DNA of 64,000 nt from Orrella dioscoreae (GCF_900089455.2 NZ_LT907988.1:3224001-3288000); one strand, 5' to 3'. Counted from the stretch's first letter, positions 18,365-26,923 are shown. Program-made: numbers and translations. Notes: generated from the letters alone by a model not told the origin.

Positions 18365-19498
18365 ATGCGCGATTTGATTGAATATTTTCGGCGCAAGGCA
18401 CTCGATGTGATTTGCGCCGACGAACCTGTCGCCGGACTGCTGCACGAGTTCGCAGAGCGGTTGCAGGCCGCCCTTCCCCATGCGGTGGTCGGAATCACGG
18501 TGCTGGACAAGCCTGGCCTCAGCTTCCGGCACGCCATCTTTCCCAGCCTGCCCGCATCCTTCTCTGATCTCATTGCAAACAAACCGTTTGATGGGGCGAG
18601 ACGCGGCTCTTGCGGCCTGGCTGTTCTTCACGGGACAGCCTACGAGGTCACCGACATCGCCACCGACCAGCGCATGAAGCCGGAGTGGCGCAAGCTGATG
18701 CAGGCGCACGGGCTCCAGTCCGTGCTGTCCACGCCCGCCATAGGCGCCGACGGTTTGCCGCACGGCGCCATCTCCGCCAGTTTCCGTGGCGCCATCGATC
18801 TTGGCGACGAGCAGAGATCCGCCATAGGCGAAGCAGCCAGCCTCTGCGCGCAACTTGCAAGATACAGCCGCTCCCGCGAGGCACGCGAGCTGCTCCTGGG
18901 CGAACTGGATCATCGCATCCGGAATCTGTTTTCTTCAGTCGGTGCCGTCGCCAACCTGACGTTGCGCGGTCACCCGGACCCTCTCGACTTCCAACGGGTG
19001 CTGGGCAGCCGCCTCGTGATCATGGCACGCGCCCATGCCCTCGCCGTCTCTCCCGTCGAAACCAGCCTCGACGTGCTGCTTTCCGAGGCCCTGGCGCCGT
19101 ACTCCTCGGACTTCCAGATTCGTTGTGTCGGCCCGGATATCACCCTGGCCAAGGAGGCGGCAGCCGCGCTGGCGTTGACGATTCACGAGTTGGCCACCAA
19201 CGCCCGGAAATATGGCGCCCTATCTGTTACCGGCGGGAACATCGAGGTGCTATGGTCCATCGCCCTCAGCCCGGACGATGGCGGTGGCGAAGTGTTCAAT
19301 CTGAGCTGGAGCGAATCGGGCGGGCCTGCCGTGAGTCCCCCCTCCAGGAGAGGATTCGGCAGCCGCACTGTCAGCAGCAGCGTTCGCAGCGCTTTCGATG
19401 GACACGCGCAGGTGCAATACCTTCCTGCGGGAATCGTGTGCAATATCTCGGCGCCCTTGTCTGCCCGGTTTGGCTATCTCTCTGGCGCGGCAGCCTGA
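18365..19498 (+). CDS. GAF-domain HWE-family sensor histidine kinase
   Basis: Soluble kinase of 377 residues. A GAF-like domain (about 20-165; VVGITVLDKPGLSFRH, SVLSTPAIGADGLPHGAISASF) precedes an HWE-type dimerisation motif with phosphoacceptor His183 (LLGELDHRIRNLFSSV) and a catalytic domain with ALTIHELATNARKYGALS, diagnostic of HWE/HisKA_2 kinases. The final region contains GFGSRTV in place of the usual GFG-hyphen-GT lid. No receiver or regulator is fused or adjacent. GTG at 18326 could add 13 residues. The divergent LOV kinase suggests a shared light or stress circuit, which is inference. Confidence 0.85.
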   Translation: MRDLIEYFRRKALDVICADEPVAGLLHEFAERLQAALPHAVVGITVLDKPGLSFRHAIFPSLPASFSDLIANKPFDGARRGSCGLAVLHGTAYEVTDIATDQRMKPEWRKLMQAHGLQSVLSTPAIGADGLPHGAISASFRGAIDLGDEQRSAIGEAASLCAQLARYSRSREARELLLGELDHRIRNLFSSVGAVANLTLRGHPDPLDFQRVLGSRLVIMARAHALAVSPVETSLDVLLSEALAPYSSDFQIRCVGPDITLAKEAAAALALTIHELATNARKYGALSVTGGNIEVLWSIALSPDDGGGEVFNLSWSESGGPAVSPPSRRGFGSRTVSSSVRSAFDGHAQVQYLPAGIVCNISAPLSARFGYLSGAAA

Positions 19499-19620
19499 GC
19501 CGTGCCTGGCCAGCGCCAGGCACGGCCCCTAGGCCTGCCTTGCACGGATATGCCGCAAGAAGCGCCAGCGCACACGGCGAGGGCTGGCGCCAACCGTCAT
19601 CGCGCAATGCGGTTTGAATC

Positions 19621-19659
19621 GCGCAAAAGAAAAGGGCCTCCACTTTCGTGGAGACCCTT
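19621..19659 (-). terminator. Intrinsic terminator of the tRNA-Arg transcript
   Basis: Twelve-base-pair stem (19632-19643 with 19648-19659, one mismatch) closed by GAAA on the minus strand and followed by TTCTTTTG. It lies 7 bases past the tRNA 3' end. Confidence 0.85.
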
Positions 19660-19665
19660 CAGAAT

Positions 19666-19742
19666 TGGCGCGCCCGGCAGGATTCGAACCTACGACCCCC
19701 TGGTTCGTAGCCAGGTACTCTATCCAGCTGAGCTACGGGCGC
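19666..19742 (-). tRNA. tRNA-Arg(ACG)
   Basis: 77-nt cloverleaf on the minus strand. The acceptor stem GCGCCCG pairs with CGGGCGC, followed by discriminator G and encoded CCA. The D arm contains AGCTCAGCTGGATAGAG, the anticodon loop is CTACGAA giving ACG (read as ICG), and the T arm contains GGTTCGAATCC. Confidence 0.97.
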
Positions 19743-19811
19743 TTGGTACTGCTGTACTACTACTGCTGTACTGCGATTGGTACTGATCCAACTTGGTACT
19801 GATTCAACTTA
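19743..19811. repeat. TTGGTACTG short direct repeats in the tRNA leader
   Basis: TTGGTACTG occurs three times (starting near 19743, 19776 and 19791), the last two extended as TTGGTACTGATYCAACTT, with several GTACTACTGC-type variants between. They lie in the 5' leader of the tRNA transcript, between its promoter and the mature tRNA. Confidence 0.55.
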
Positions 19812-19845
19812 TTTGCGAATCATCGATGTTTCGCAAAGAGGCGAG

Positions 19846-19874
19846 AGTATATCAGGAATTTTTTTCACTGTCTT
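19846..19874 (-). promoter_or_regulatory. Sigma-70 promoter for tRNA-Arg
   Basis: On the minus strand AAGACA (19874-19869), 17-base spacer, TATACT (19851-19846), followed by CTCGCC. It points at the tRNA, about 100 bases away. Confidence 0.65.
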
Positions 19875-20073
19875 GCTGGCGCTGAATTTCTTCGGGCAAT
19901 CCATCAAGCGGCTGGAAGTGCGCCTCTCACGGGCCGAACTTCCCGGCCCACGCACTTCAAAAACTCCAGCTCCACGCCTCGTAGTGCCAAGTCCGCGACT
20001 ATAGCATGACTCCACGACACTTGTCATACCCACGCAAAAAAAGATGTTGTGCGCGGGTGACGCGGCCGTGTGA
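19875..20073. other. Non-coding gap between Mop gene and tRNA promoter
   Basis: Two hundred bases without a supported gene. It holds a GGGCCG/CGGCCC hairpin (19931-19949) lacking a T run; nothing else distinctive was seen. Confidence 0.35.
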
Positions 20074-20283
20074 TCAATCCGTCGCGATCATCACGCTGGA
20101 TGCCTTGATGACGCCGTAGACCTTGGCGCCCTCGCCCAGCTTCAGGGACTCGGCCGAGGTGCTGGTGATCGTCGAGACGATCTGCACGCCAGGCGCGATC
20201 TCCAGCGTGACTTCCGTGGTGACGGGGCCGCGCACGATGGCGACGACCTTGCCGGGCAGGACATTACGGGCGCTGATCTTCAT
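20074..20283 (-). CDS. Mop/TOBE-domain molybdate-binding protein (molbindin)
   Basis: 69-residue single Mop domain: begins MKISARNVLPGKVVAIVRGPVT and continues through EVTLEIAPGVQIVSTITSTSAESLKLGEGAKVYGVIKASSVMIATD-type beta strands; SARN and GPVTTEV are the conserved oxyanion-binding parts. Such proteins assemble into hexamers that store or buffer molybdate in the cytoplasm. No mod transporter genes are adjacent. The ATG at 20283 follows CCAAGGAGT. Confidence 0.9.
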   Translation of the reverse strand: MKISARNVLPGKVVAIVRGPVTTEVTLEIAPGVQIVSTITSTSAESLKLGEGAKVYGVIKASSVMIATD

Positions 20284-20340
20284 GGATGGACTCCTTGGAG
20301 CAACAAGAAAACTGTCTGGCGAATCTTCCGCCAGCGGAGG

Positions 20341-20841
20341 TTAACGCATGCGGTCATCGGCGCGCGTCTGCGCAAGACGTGCGAGCTGCGGGCCAAACCA
20401 GCCCACGCGCTCGGTCTCGCGCGCGTCGAAACGCGGCACATAGGGCTTGATGTCCAGCACGGGCGTGCCGTCGACCATGTCATTGCCCAGGAAATGCAGC
20501 ACGCTTCCCTCTACCTTGTCGAGTTTCACGATGCTCAGGCCAATGCGATTCGGACGCGCCGGCGCGCGGGTGGCGAAGACGCCATGCGGAACCGTGTCCA
20601 GGAAAGGCACGACCTCGAGCTTCTCCTGCTGGCACAGATGCAGGTGCGTCAACAGGATGAGATAGTCGAAGCCTTCGATGTCCTTCAAGCCCGCGGCGTA
20701 CGCCTCATGCACTGCCAGCGTGGCCGCCTCGGCAGGCGCTCCCGCGCTCTGGATCGGCGTGCCTTCAGGCTGTGCGTAAGGACTGCGGATGATGCCGATG
20801 GGCCGGCACAGGATGGCGTCGTCGGGTCGCGGCTGGGTCAT
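20341..20841 (-). CDS. trmO: TrmO (TsaA/YaeB)-type tRNA methyltransferase
   Basis: 166-residue protein of the TsaA/TrmO family, which uses S-adenosylmethionine to N6-methylate t6A37 in tRNA-Thr. Marks: IGIIRSPYAQPEGTPIQ, GLKDIEGFDYLILLTHLH, VFATRAPARPNRIGLSIVKL and the C-terminal DGTPVLDIKPYVPRFD. The ATG at 20841 gives MTQPRPDDAILCRPIG, the usual N-terminal length; the frame is open further upstream but without family similarity. It is transcribed divergently from fecR and is a likely stand-alone gene. Confidence 0.88.
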   Translation of the reverse strand: MTQPRPDDAILCRPIGIIRSPYAQPEGTPIQSAGAPAEAATLAVHEAYAAGLKDIEGFDYLILLTHLHLCQQEKLEVVPFLDTVPHGVFATRAPARPNRIGLSIVKLDKVEGSVLHFLGNDMVDGTPVLDIKPYVPRFDARETERVGWFGPQLARLAQTRADDRMR

Positions 20842-20916
20842 GGACGGCAATCTGGATGAAGGACGGAAGCTTGCCAGCGTACACGCGACGCCACATTCAT
20901 GCCGGGACGCAATTGC

Positions 20917-20935
20917 AGTAACGATAACCATTTGC
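20917..20935. promoter_or_regulatory. Fur-box-like site upstream of fecR
   Basis: AGTAACGATAACCATTTGC matches 13 of 19 positions of the Fur consensus (GATAATGATAATCATTATC), including GATAA and CATT. It is 41 bases before the FecR start and 76 before trmO. Iron-responsive control of fecR is the natural reading. Confidence 0.6.
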
Positions 20936-20975
20936 AATAATTTGGCTCGTTCCCGGTTCTTCGCCGCCGTCTTCC

Positions 20976-21965
20976 ATGCGCCCCAGCGACACCGCCATTC
21001 CCGACGATCCCCGCGACCAGGCCGCGTACTGGTATGCGCGCATGCGTTCGGGCGATGCGTCGCCGATGGAGATCCGCGCATTCGAGCTCTGGCGCATGGC
21101 CGACCCCCGCCACGCCTTGCAATATGGACGCCTGGACCGCCTGTGGGACGGCGCGGAACACCCAGGCGGCGTTGCCCGGCCGAGTGGCGCCCGGATCGCG
21201 GCAAGCGGCGCCAGCCCGCTACGCCTGAACCGGCGCCGCGTGCTGTTGGGCGGCGCCGGCCTGTCCCTCGCCGTGTTGGGCGCGGGCCTCGCCGCCCGGC
21301 CCCATCTCTGGCAGCAGCCGCTGCATGCCGCGCAACTGGCCACGGCGCGCGGCGAACGGCATCGCGAATCGCTGCCCGATGGTGGAGAACTGTTCCTGAA
21401 CACCGACAGCCGCGCCAGCGTGGAAATCCACGCCGATGCGCGTCGCATCACGCTGCACGCCGGCGAGCTGTATCTGGGCCTGCGCGCCGACAATGCGCCC
21501 GCGTGGACCGTGGCAGCCGGCCCCGCGCAGGTCCTCATGACGCGTGGCCGGGTGAATGTGCGGCAACTGCCTGACGAAACACGCATCAGCGTGGAAACCG
21601 GCCCCGTCAGCCTGCGCAGCGGCGCGTGGTGGCAGCGCAAGACCACGCCGATGGAAACCGGCGACATGATCGCCGTGTCCGCGTCGGGCCTGGGCCACCT
21701 GGATCGGGTGGACGTCGGCCCCTTCGTTGCCTGGCAGCGGGGACGGCTGGATTTCCGCGCCACGCCCTTGTGGCTGGCGGTCGATGAAATCAACCGCTAT
21801 CTGTCCGAGCCCACGCGACTGGATGCGCCGCGCCTGCGGCAATTCCCGGTCAGCGGCACCGTGGACCTGAACGATCCGCGCGGCCTGCCTGCGGCGCTGG
21901 CCGCGCTGGCCCCCATCACGGCGCAGGTGCTGCCCGACGGCAGCCAGCGGCTGGTGGCACGCTGA
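20976..21965 (+). CDS. FecR-family anti-sigma/signal-transducing membrane protein
   Basis: 329-residue FecR-like regulator. N-terminal cytoplasmic DUF4880 domain (about 10-50; DPRDQAAYWYARMRSGDASPMEIRAFELWRM), basic stretch and one transmembrane helix (about 86-107; RRRVLLGGAGLSLAVLG), a periplasmic FecR domain (about 120-215; LPDGGELFLNTDSRASVEI) and a C-terminal STN-like part (PLWLAVDEINRYLSEPTRL). FecR proteins pass a siderophore-receptor signal to an ECF sigma factor. Neither a fecI-type sigma gene nor a TonB-dependent receptor is adjacent, which is unusual. A Fur-like site precedes it. Confidence 0.88.
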   Translation: MRPSDTAIPDDPRDQAAYWYARMRSGDASPMEIRAFELWRMADPRHALQYGRLDRLWDGAEHPGGVARPSGARIAASGASPLRLNRRRVLLGGAGLSLAVLGAGLAARPHLWQQPLHAAQLATARGERHRESLPDGGELFLNTDSRASVEIHADARRITLHAGELYLGLRADNAPAWTVAAGPAQVLMTRGRVNVRQLPDETRISVETGPVSLRSGAWWQRKTTPMETGDMIAVSASGLGHLDRVDVGPFVAWQRGRLDFRATPLWLAVDEINRYLSEPTRLDAPRLRQFPVSGTVDLNDPRGLPAALAALAPITAQVLPDGSQRLVAR

Positions 21966-21971
21966 AAGCAA

Positions 21972-21995
21972 GGCGGCCTCCCGAGGGAGGCCGCC
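21972..21995. terminator. Bidirectional hairpin between fecR and pirin gene
   Basis: Perfect ten-base stem GGCGGCCTCC/GGAGGCCGCC with a four-base loop between two convergent genes. There is no strong T run on either side, so termination strength is uncertain. Confidence 0.5.
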
Positions 21996-22006
21996 CACCA
22001 CTGCGC

Positions 22007-22873
22007 TCAGGCAACCATGGCGCCAAAGCGGCCGCGGTTGAAGTCATCGACAGCCTGGCGGATTTCGGCCTCGCTGTTCATCACGAACGGGCCGTAGCCC
22101 ACCACGGGCTCGTCGATGGGTTCGCCCGACAACCACAACACCACGGCATCGTTGTTGGCCTCGATTTCCACGCCGCTGCCGTCGCGATCCAGATGCACCA
22201 GCTGGCCTTCGCGCGCCACCGCATTGCCGTTGACCAGCACCGTGCCATGCAGCACCACCAGCGCCAGCGTGTGTCCGTCGCGGGTATCGAAACGCGCCAC
22301 ACCGCCCTGCCCCAGCTTGATGTCGCGGACATCCATGGCCGTGAACGTGCGTGCCGGCCCCTGGCTGCCCGCGTACTCGCCGGCAATGACGCGCACGCTA
22401 CCCGCGCCATCGGGCAAGGCCACCGTCGGAATGTCACCCGCCAGCAGGGTCTGGTATCCCGCCGCAGCCAGCTTGTCCTTCGCGGGCAGGTTCACCCACA
22501 ACTGGACCATTTCGATGGTGCCGCCCCGCTGCGTGAAGGCCTTCGAATGAAACTCCTCATGCAGGATGCCACGGGCAGCCGTCATCCACTGCACGTCACC
22601 CGGGCCGATCAGGCCGCCCGCGCCGGTCGAGTCGCGATGCGCCAGTTCGCCCTGGTAGACGATGGTCACGGTTTCGAAGCCGCGGTGCGGATGCTGGCCC
22701 ACGCCACGGGGTTGCGTGGCAGGCTCGAAATGGGTGGGCGCAGCATGGTCCAGCAGCAGGAAGGGGCTCAGGTGCTTGCCCAGGCCGTCATAGCCGAAGA
22801 GCGAGCGCACGGGAAAGCCGTCCCCGACCCAGTGGGGCCGGGGTGCGCTGTAGACGCCGAGGATCTTCTTCAT
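22007..22873 (-). CDS. Pirin-family cupin protein
   Basis: 288-residue bicupin. The N-terminal cupin (about 40-150) has the pirin metal-binding pattern HPHRGFETVTIVYQGELAHRDS and ARGILHEEF, and the C-terminal cupin follows with LALVVLHGTVLVNG. Bacterial pirins bind iron and include quercetin dioxygenase-like and redox-sensing members; the specific role is unknown. ATG at 22873 (MKKILGVYSAP). Divergent from a LysR gene that probably regulates it. Confidence 0.9.
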   Translation of the reverse strand: MKKILGVYSAPRPHWVGDGFPVRSLFGYDGLGKHLSPFLLLDHAAPTHFEPATQPRGVGQHPHRGFETVTIVYQGELAHRDSTGAGGLIGPGDVQWMTAARGILHEEFHSKAFTQRGGTIEMVQLWVNLPAKDKLAAAGYQTLLAGDIPTVALPDGAGSVRVIAGEYAGSQGPARTFTAMDVRDIKLGQGGVARFDTRDGHTLALVVLHGTVLVNGNAVAREGQLVHLDRDGSGVEIEANNDAVVLWLSGEPIDEPVVGYGPFVMNSEAEIRQAVDDFNRGRFGAMVA

Positions 22874-23015
22874 GATGCGTTCTCCGTTCTGTGCAGCCAC
22901 TGGCTGCGTGGATAGGGAACCACTATAGAAAGAGAACGAATTCCTCGGTAGATGGGAAAATCCGCCTTCAGCGTCCTAGAATAGGAACGATCAACGGATT
23001 TTTCCTCTGGATGCG

Positions 23016-23918
23016 ATGCGCGACCTCAACGATCTCTATTACTACGTCCAGGTGGTGGACCACGCCGGTTTCGCGCCCGCCGGACGCGCGCTGGGCATCC
23101 CGAAATCCAAGCTGAGCCGCCGCATCGCCTTGCTGGAAGACCGCCTGGGCACGCGGCTGATCCAGCGCTCCACGCGGCGTTTCGCCGTCACGGAAATCGG
23201 GCAGTCGTACTACGCCCACTGCAAGGCCATGCTGGTGGAAGCCGATGCCGCCGACGACGCCATCGCCATGACGCATGCCGAGCCGCGCGGCACCATCCGC
23301 ATGACCTGCCCCATCGCCCTGCTCGATGCCCAGGTGGCCGACATGCTGGGCGCCTTCATGGTCGAACACCCGCTGGTCACGATCCACCTGGAAGAGACCA
23401 ACCGCGTGGTGGACGTCGTCGGCGAAGGCATCGACATCGCCATCCGCGTGCGGCCGCCTCCGCTGGAGGACAGCGACCTGGTGCTGCGCGTGCTGGCCGA
23501 ACGCGGGCAATGCCTAGTGGCCAGCCCCGCTTTGCTGGCAGGCAGCGTGCCGGCCGTGCCCGCGGACCTGTCCGACCTGCCCAGCATGGCCGTGGGTCTG
23601 CCGCAGCATGAGCACCTGTGGGACCTGATCGGCCCGGACGGCGCCCGCGCCTCCCTCCATCACCGTCCACGGCTGGTCACGCGCGGCATGCTGGCCTTGC
23701 GCGTGGCGGCGCTGGCCGGCGTGGGCGTCGTGCAGTTGCCGTCGATGCTGGTGCGCGAACAGCTCGCGCGCGGCGAGTTGGTACAGGTGATACCGGGCTG
23801 GGCGCCGCGGCGCGAGATCGTGCATGCCGTCTTTGCCTCGCGCCGCGGGCTGCTGCCGGCGGTACGCGCGTTGCTGGACGATCTGGCCCGGCGCTTCGAT
23901 GCGCTGGGTGAGAACTGA
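23016..23918 (+). CDS. LysR-family regulator, divergent from pirin gene
   Basis: 300 residues; N-terminal winged helix-turn-helix (DLNDLYYYVQVVDHAGFAPAGRALGIPKSKLSRRIALLEDRLGTRLIQRSTRRFAVTEIG pattern, 3-60) and a C-terminal periplasmic-binding-like effector domain starting at about 90 (GTIRMTCPIALLD). The FAPAGRALGIPKSKLSRRI version of the helix places it in the group often divergent from pirin or quinone-related genes. 142 bases separate the two start codons, room for a shared operator. Confidence 0.9.
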   Translation: MRDLNDLYYYVQVVDHAGFAPAGRALGIPKSKLSRRIALLEDRLGTRLIQRSTRRFAVTEIGQSYYAHCKAMLVEADAADDAIAMTHAEPRGTIRMTCPIALLDAQVADMLGAFMVEHPLVTIHLEETNRVVDVVGEGIDIAIRVRPPPLEDSDLVLRVLAERGQCLVASPALLAGSVPAVPADLSDLPSMAVGLPQHEHLWDLIGPDGARASLHHRPRLVTRGMLALRVAALAGVGVVQLPSMLVREQLARGELVQVIPGWAPRREIVHAVFASRRGLLPAVRALLDDLARRFDALGEN

Positions 23919-23978
23919 TCACGCCAGCCGCGCCCTTCTGCTCAATAGCGTGGCGAACAGAAAGGCACGGACACGGGA

Positions 23979-25241
23979 TTAGAACTTCAAGGTCAACGCC
24001 GGCACATAGCTGAACAACGCCAGCACGATCAGTGCGCCCAGGTAGAACGGCCACAGCTCCTTGACGACCTTCAACACGGGCACCTTGGCGATGGTGCTCG
24101 AGATGAAGAGCGTCGTCCCGACGGGTGGCGTGAAAAGGCCGATGCTTAGATTCAGCACCATCATGATGCCCAGTTGCATGGGGTCCAGGCCGATCTCTTT
24201 CGCCAATGGCACGAAAATCGGCCCAAGCAGCAGGATCGCGGCCGGCAGATCGATGAACATGCCCACCAGGAGCATGATGCCGTTGAGCACCAGGATGATG
24301 GCCCACGGATCCTGCAGCGTTTCCAGCGCCCACGCGGCGAAGGCTTGCGGCACCTGGGCAAACGTGACGAGCCAGGACACGACGGTCGACCCCATGATGA
24401 CCAGCATCACGACGCCGGTGGAAACGCCAGCAGCCAGGACAGCCTTCACGAAGGCCGACAGGGTCAGGTCCCGGTACACAAGGAGCCCCATGGCCAGCGC
24501 GTAAAGCGTCGCCAGCACGGACACCTCGGTGGGCGTCGCAATCCCGAATCGCAACAGCACGAGGATGAACGCAGGCAACAGCAGGGCAGGCATCGCCTTG
24601 GCCAGCAACGGCCAGAACCGGGCCCAGTCGAACGGTACGCGGTTGTACGGGAAGTTGCGCAAGCGCGCCGACAGGTTGCAGACCAGGATGAACACGGCGG
24701 TGATCATGAGCCCGGGCAACACGCCCGCCAGGAACAGCCCGCCGATGGACACGCCCGAGACCAGCGAGTACAGGATCATCGGGATGGACGGCGGGATCAG
24801 CACCGCGATCATCGAGGTGGCCGCGTTGTTGGCCGCCACGAAGCCCGCCGGATAACCCTCGCGCTTCTGCCAGGGAATCAGGATGGACCCCATGGACGTG
24901 GCGTCCGCCACCGCCGACCCCGACACGCCGCCGATGGTGGCCGAGCCCAGCACGGACACCGAGGCCAGGCCTCCCCGGTAGCGCTGCACCAGCACCGTGG
25001 CGAAATCCACCAGGTGCTGGCCCAGCGTGCCGCTCATCATCAGGCCGCCAGCCAGGATGAAGAACGGCAGGGCCAGCATCGGGAAGGACTGCGACGGCCC
25101 GAAGAGCTGCTGGATGATGATGTTGTAGGGCAGGAACTCGCTGGTGCTGATGGCGGCGCCGGAAGCGATGACCAGCACGTGTCCCACCGGCACCGCCAGC
25201 AGGAGCAACGCGAGGAAGGTGACGATCAGGACGGGCATCAT
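23979..25241 (-). CDS. TRAP transporter large permease (DctM family), second system
   Basis: 420-residue large permease with about 12 helices. Marks: LALPFFILAGGLMMSGTLGQHLVDFA, GSATIGGVSGSAVADATSMGSILIP, NNAATSMIAVLIPPSIPMILYSLVSG and LGIMMVLNLSIGLFTPPVGTTLFISSTI. The ATG at 25241 overlaps the dctQ stop (ATGA), typical of coupled TRAP permeases. It is the last gene of a minus-strand unit that also holds an SDR, split transketolase and the TRAP receptor. The C-terminal TLKF end is 40 bases before the start of nothing else on this strand. Confidence 0.92.
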   Translation of the reverse strand: MMPVLIVTFLALLLLAVPVGHVLVIASGAAISTSEFLPYNIIIQQLFGPSQSFPMLALPFFILAGGLMMSGTLGQHLVDFATVLVQRYRGGLASVSVLGSATIGGVSGSAVADATSMGSILIPWQKREGYPAGFVAANNAATSMIAVLIPPSIPMILYSLVSGVSIGGLFLAGVLPGLMITAVFILVCNLSARLRNFPYNRVPFDWARFWPLLAKAMPALLLPAFILVLLRFGIATPTEVSVLATLYALAMGLLVYRDLTLSAFVKAVLAAGVSTGVVMLVIMGSTVVSWLVTFAQVPQAFAAWALETLQDPWAIILVLNGIMLLVGMFIDLPAAILLLGPIFVPLAKEIGLDPMQLGIMMVLNLSIGLFTPPVGTTLFISSTIAKVPVLKVVKELWPFYLGALIVLALFSYVPALTLKF

Positions 25242-25786
25242 AGGCCGCTCTCCTCGGGCTCGGGCTGCGGCAAGGCGGCCGCGCCCTGCACCATCACACG
25301 CAGGGCGATGAAGAGGCTGCACGCCGCCGTGCCCAGGGCCGCATAGGCCAGCGCGGCATAGGCCCAGCTGGCCGACAGGTTCAGCATGGGGCTGATCTCG
25401 ATGGCGACGATGTCCATCATGCCCACCACCGCATGGAAGAGCCAGCTATAGGTGGCCACCACCAGCAGGTTGATCGCGATGGCCCAGACCAGCCGGATGC
25501 GTTCAGGCAGCAGCGCCGTCAACACATCGACCGCGATGTGCGCGCCGCGCTGCACGCCCAGCACGATGCCGCCGGCGATCATCCAGGGGAAGAGAAAGGC
25601 GGAGAGTTCGCCGACCCACGACAGGCCGCCCGCGTCATTGAAATAGCGGACGAACACATTGATGGCCAGGCAGACCAGCAGCACCAGGGTGGAAGCAAGG
25701 ACCACGAATGCGGAAAAACCGGCAATGAGCCGGTCTATCCGCTGCGTGGCCCCCACAAGCGATTGCTTGAAGGGTGTTGTCATCAT
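25238..25786 (-). CDS. TRAP transporter small permease (DctQ family), second system
   Basis: 182-residue DctQ subunit with four helices (about 20-45, 56-75, 95-115 and 138-160) and the segment LSWVGELSAFLFPWMIAGGIVLGV that matches the family W-x-x-E motif. The start could be either of two adjacent ATGs (25786 or 25783). It follows the receptor gene by 18 bases and overlaps dctM by four. Confidence 0.9.
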   Translation of the reverse strand: MMTTPFKQSLVGATQRIDRLIAGFSAFVVLASTLVLLVCLAINVFVRYFNDAGGLSWVGELSAFLFPWMIAGGIVLGVQRGAHIAVDVLTALLPERIRLVWAIAINLLVVATYSWLFHAVVGMMDIVAIEISPMLNLSASWAYAALAYAALGTAACSLFIALRVMVQGAAALPQPEPEESGL

Positions 25787-25804
25787 GGAAACCTGTTCAG
25801 AAAA

Positions 25805-26812
25805 TCAGGACTTCGCCGCGTCCACCAGACGCTCGACGAAAGGGCCGACCTTGCTTTTCTTGCGCCAGGCGTCGATGACCGGCGCCGTTGCCTCGCGGAA
25901 CGGTGCGGGATCCACTTCATTGACCTGCAGCTTGCCGTCGGCACGGTACTTCGCCAGCAGCTGCGTGTCGGCGTCGCGCATCAACTGGCGCTGCAGCGCG
26001 CCGGCTTCTTCGGCCGCTTCCTGGATGGCCTTGAGCTCGGGCTCGCCCACCTTGGCGCGCGCGATGCGCGACATCAGGAAGGGATTGCTCTGCCACACGT
26101 GGCCGGTGAGGCTGATGAATCGATTGACCTCGTAGAGCTTGGAGCTTTCGATGTTGGCCAATGGATTCTCCTGGCCATCGACCACGCCCTGCTGCAGGGC
26201 GATGTACAGCTCGCCGAAGGCGATCTGCTCGGTGCTGGCACCCAGCGACTTGAACACATCCATCAACATGACGTCGGACGGCACGCGCAGCTTCAGGCCC
26301 TTCAGGTCAGCGGGCGTCTGCACCGCGCGCTTGCTGTTGGTGACGTGGCGGATGCCGTTGTCCCACCAGCTGAGCAGGGACAGGCCGGCAGGCTCCAGGC
26401 GCTGCGCCAGGTCCTTGCCCACATCGCCGGACAACACCTTCACGGCCTGGTCGGCGGACTGGAACAGGAAAGGCAGGCCCAGGACGTTGATCTCGGGCAC
26501 GACGTTGCCCACGGGGCCCTGGCTGTTGATCGAGAAGTCCAGCGCGCCGGTGCGCAGGCTGGTCAGCATGGCGGCATCGCTGCCCAGCTGCTCGGCGCCG
26601 GCGATGTTCACACGGACCTTGCCCTGGCTCTTGGCCGCGACCAGCTCGGCGAACTTCTCCGCGGCGACGGCGCGCGGATTGCCCGGCGCGGCGCCATGGC
26701 CCAGCGTGAGGGTCACGGCCGCCTGCGCGGGCCGGATGATGGCCGGAAAGAACGGCGCGGTGGCAAGGACGCCCGCGCTGGCCACGAAGGCTCTTCTGCT
26801 AATCCTGGACAT
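25805..26812 (-). CDS. TRAP transporter solute-binding protein (DctP family), second system
   Basis: 335-residue periplasmic receptor with a twin-arginine signal peptide (RISRRAFVASAGVLATAPFF, cleavage near residue 31). Marks: LTLGHGAAPGNPRAVAAEKFAE, MLTSLRTGALDFSINSQGP, LKGLKLRVPSDVMLMDVFKSLGA and QQGVVDGQENPLANIES, the last giving the conserved Arg/Asn ligand region. The gene pairs with the dctQM downstream; upstream by 111 bases is the transketolase unit. Ligand is likely a sugar acid or sulfonated sugar derivative, inferred from the transketolase and SDR neighbours. Confidence 0.92.
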   Translation of the reverse strand: MSRISRRAFVASAGVLATAPFFPAIIRPAQAAVTLTLGHGAAPGNPRAVAAEKFAELVAAKSQGKVRVNIAGAEQLGSDAAMLTSLRTGALDFSINSQGPVGNVVPEINVLGLPFLFQSADQAVKVLSGDVGKDLAQRLEPAGLSLLSWWDNGIRHVTNSKRAVQTPADLKGLKLRVPSDVMLMDVFKSLGASTEQIAFGELYIALQQGVVDGQENPLANIESSKLYEVNRFISLTGHVWQSNPFLMSRIARAKVGEPELKAIQEAAEEAGALQRQLMRDADTQLLAKYRADGKLQVNEVDPAPFREATAPVIDAWRKKSKVGPFVERLVDAAKS

Positions 26813-26923
26813 GTTGTCTCCTGTCTCTTGTTTCAGTTATGGGAATGTACCCGCGTGCCCTGCACGCGGAGGGTCATGTGGACGATTCAGTCTTGGCTAT
26901 TCAGTCTTGAAAAACGCTCCGTC

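Noticed and set aside
22874-23015. Promoter in the pirin/LysR gap
   Set aside because: Several AT-rich hexamers are present but no pair at correct spacing stood out on either strand.
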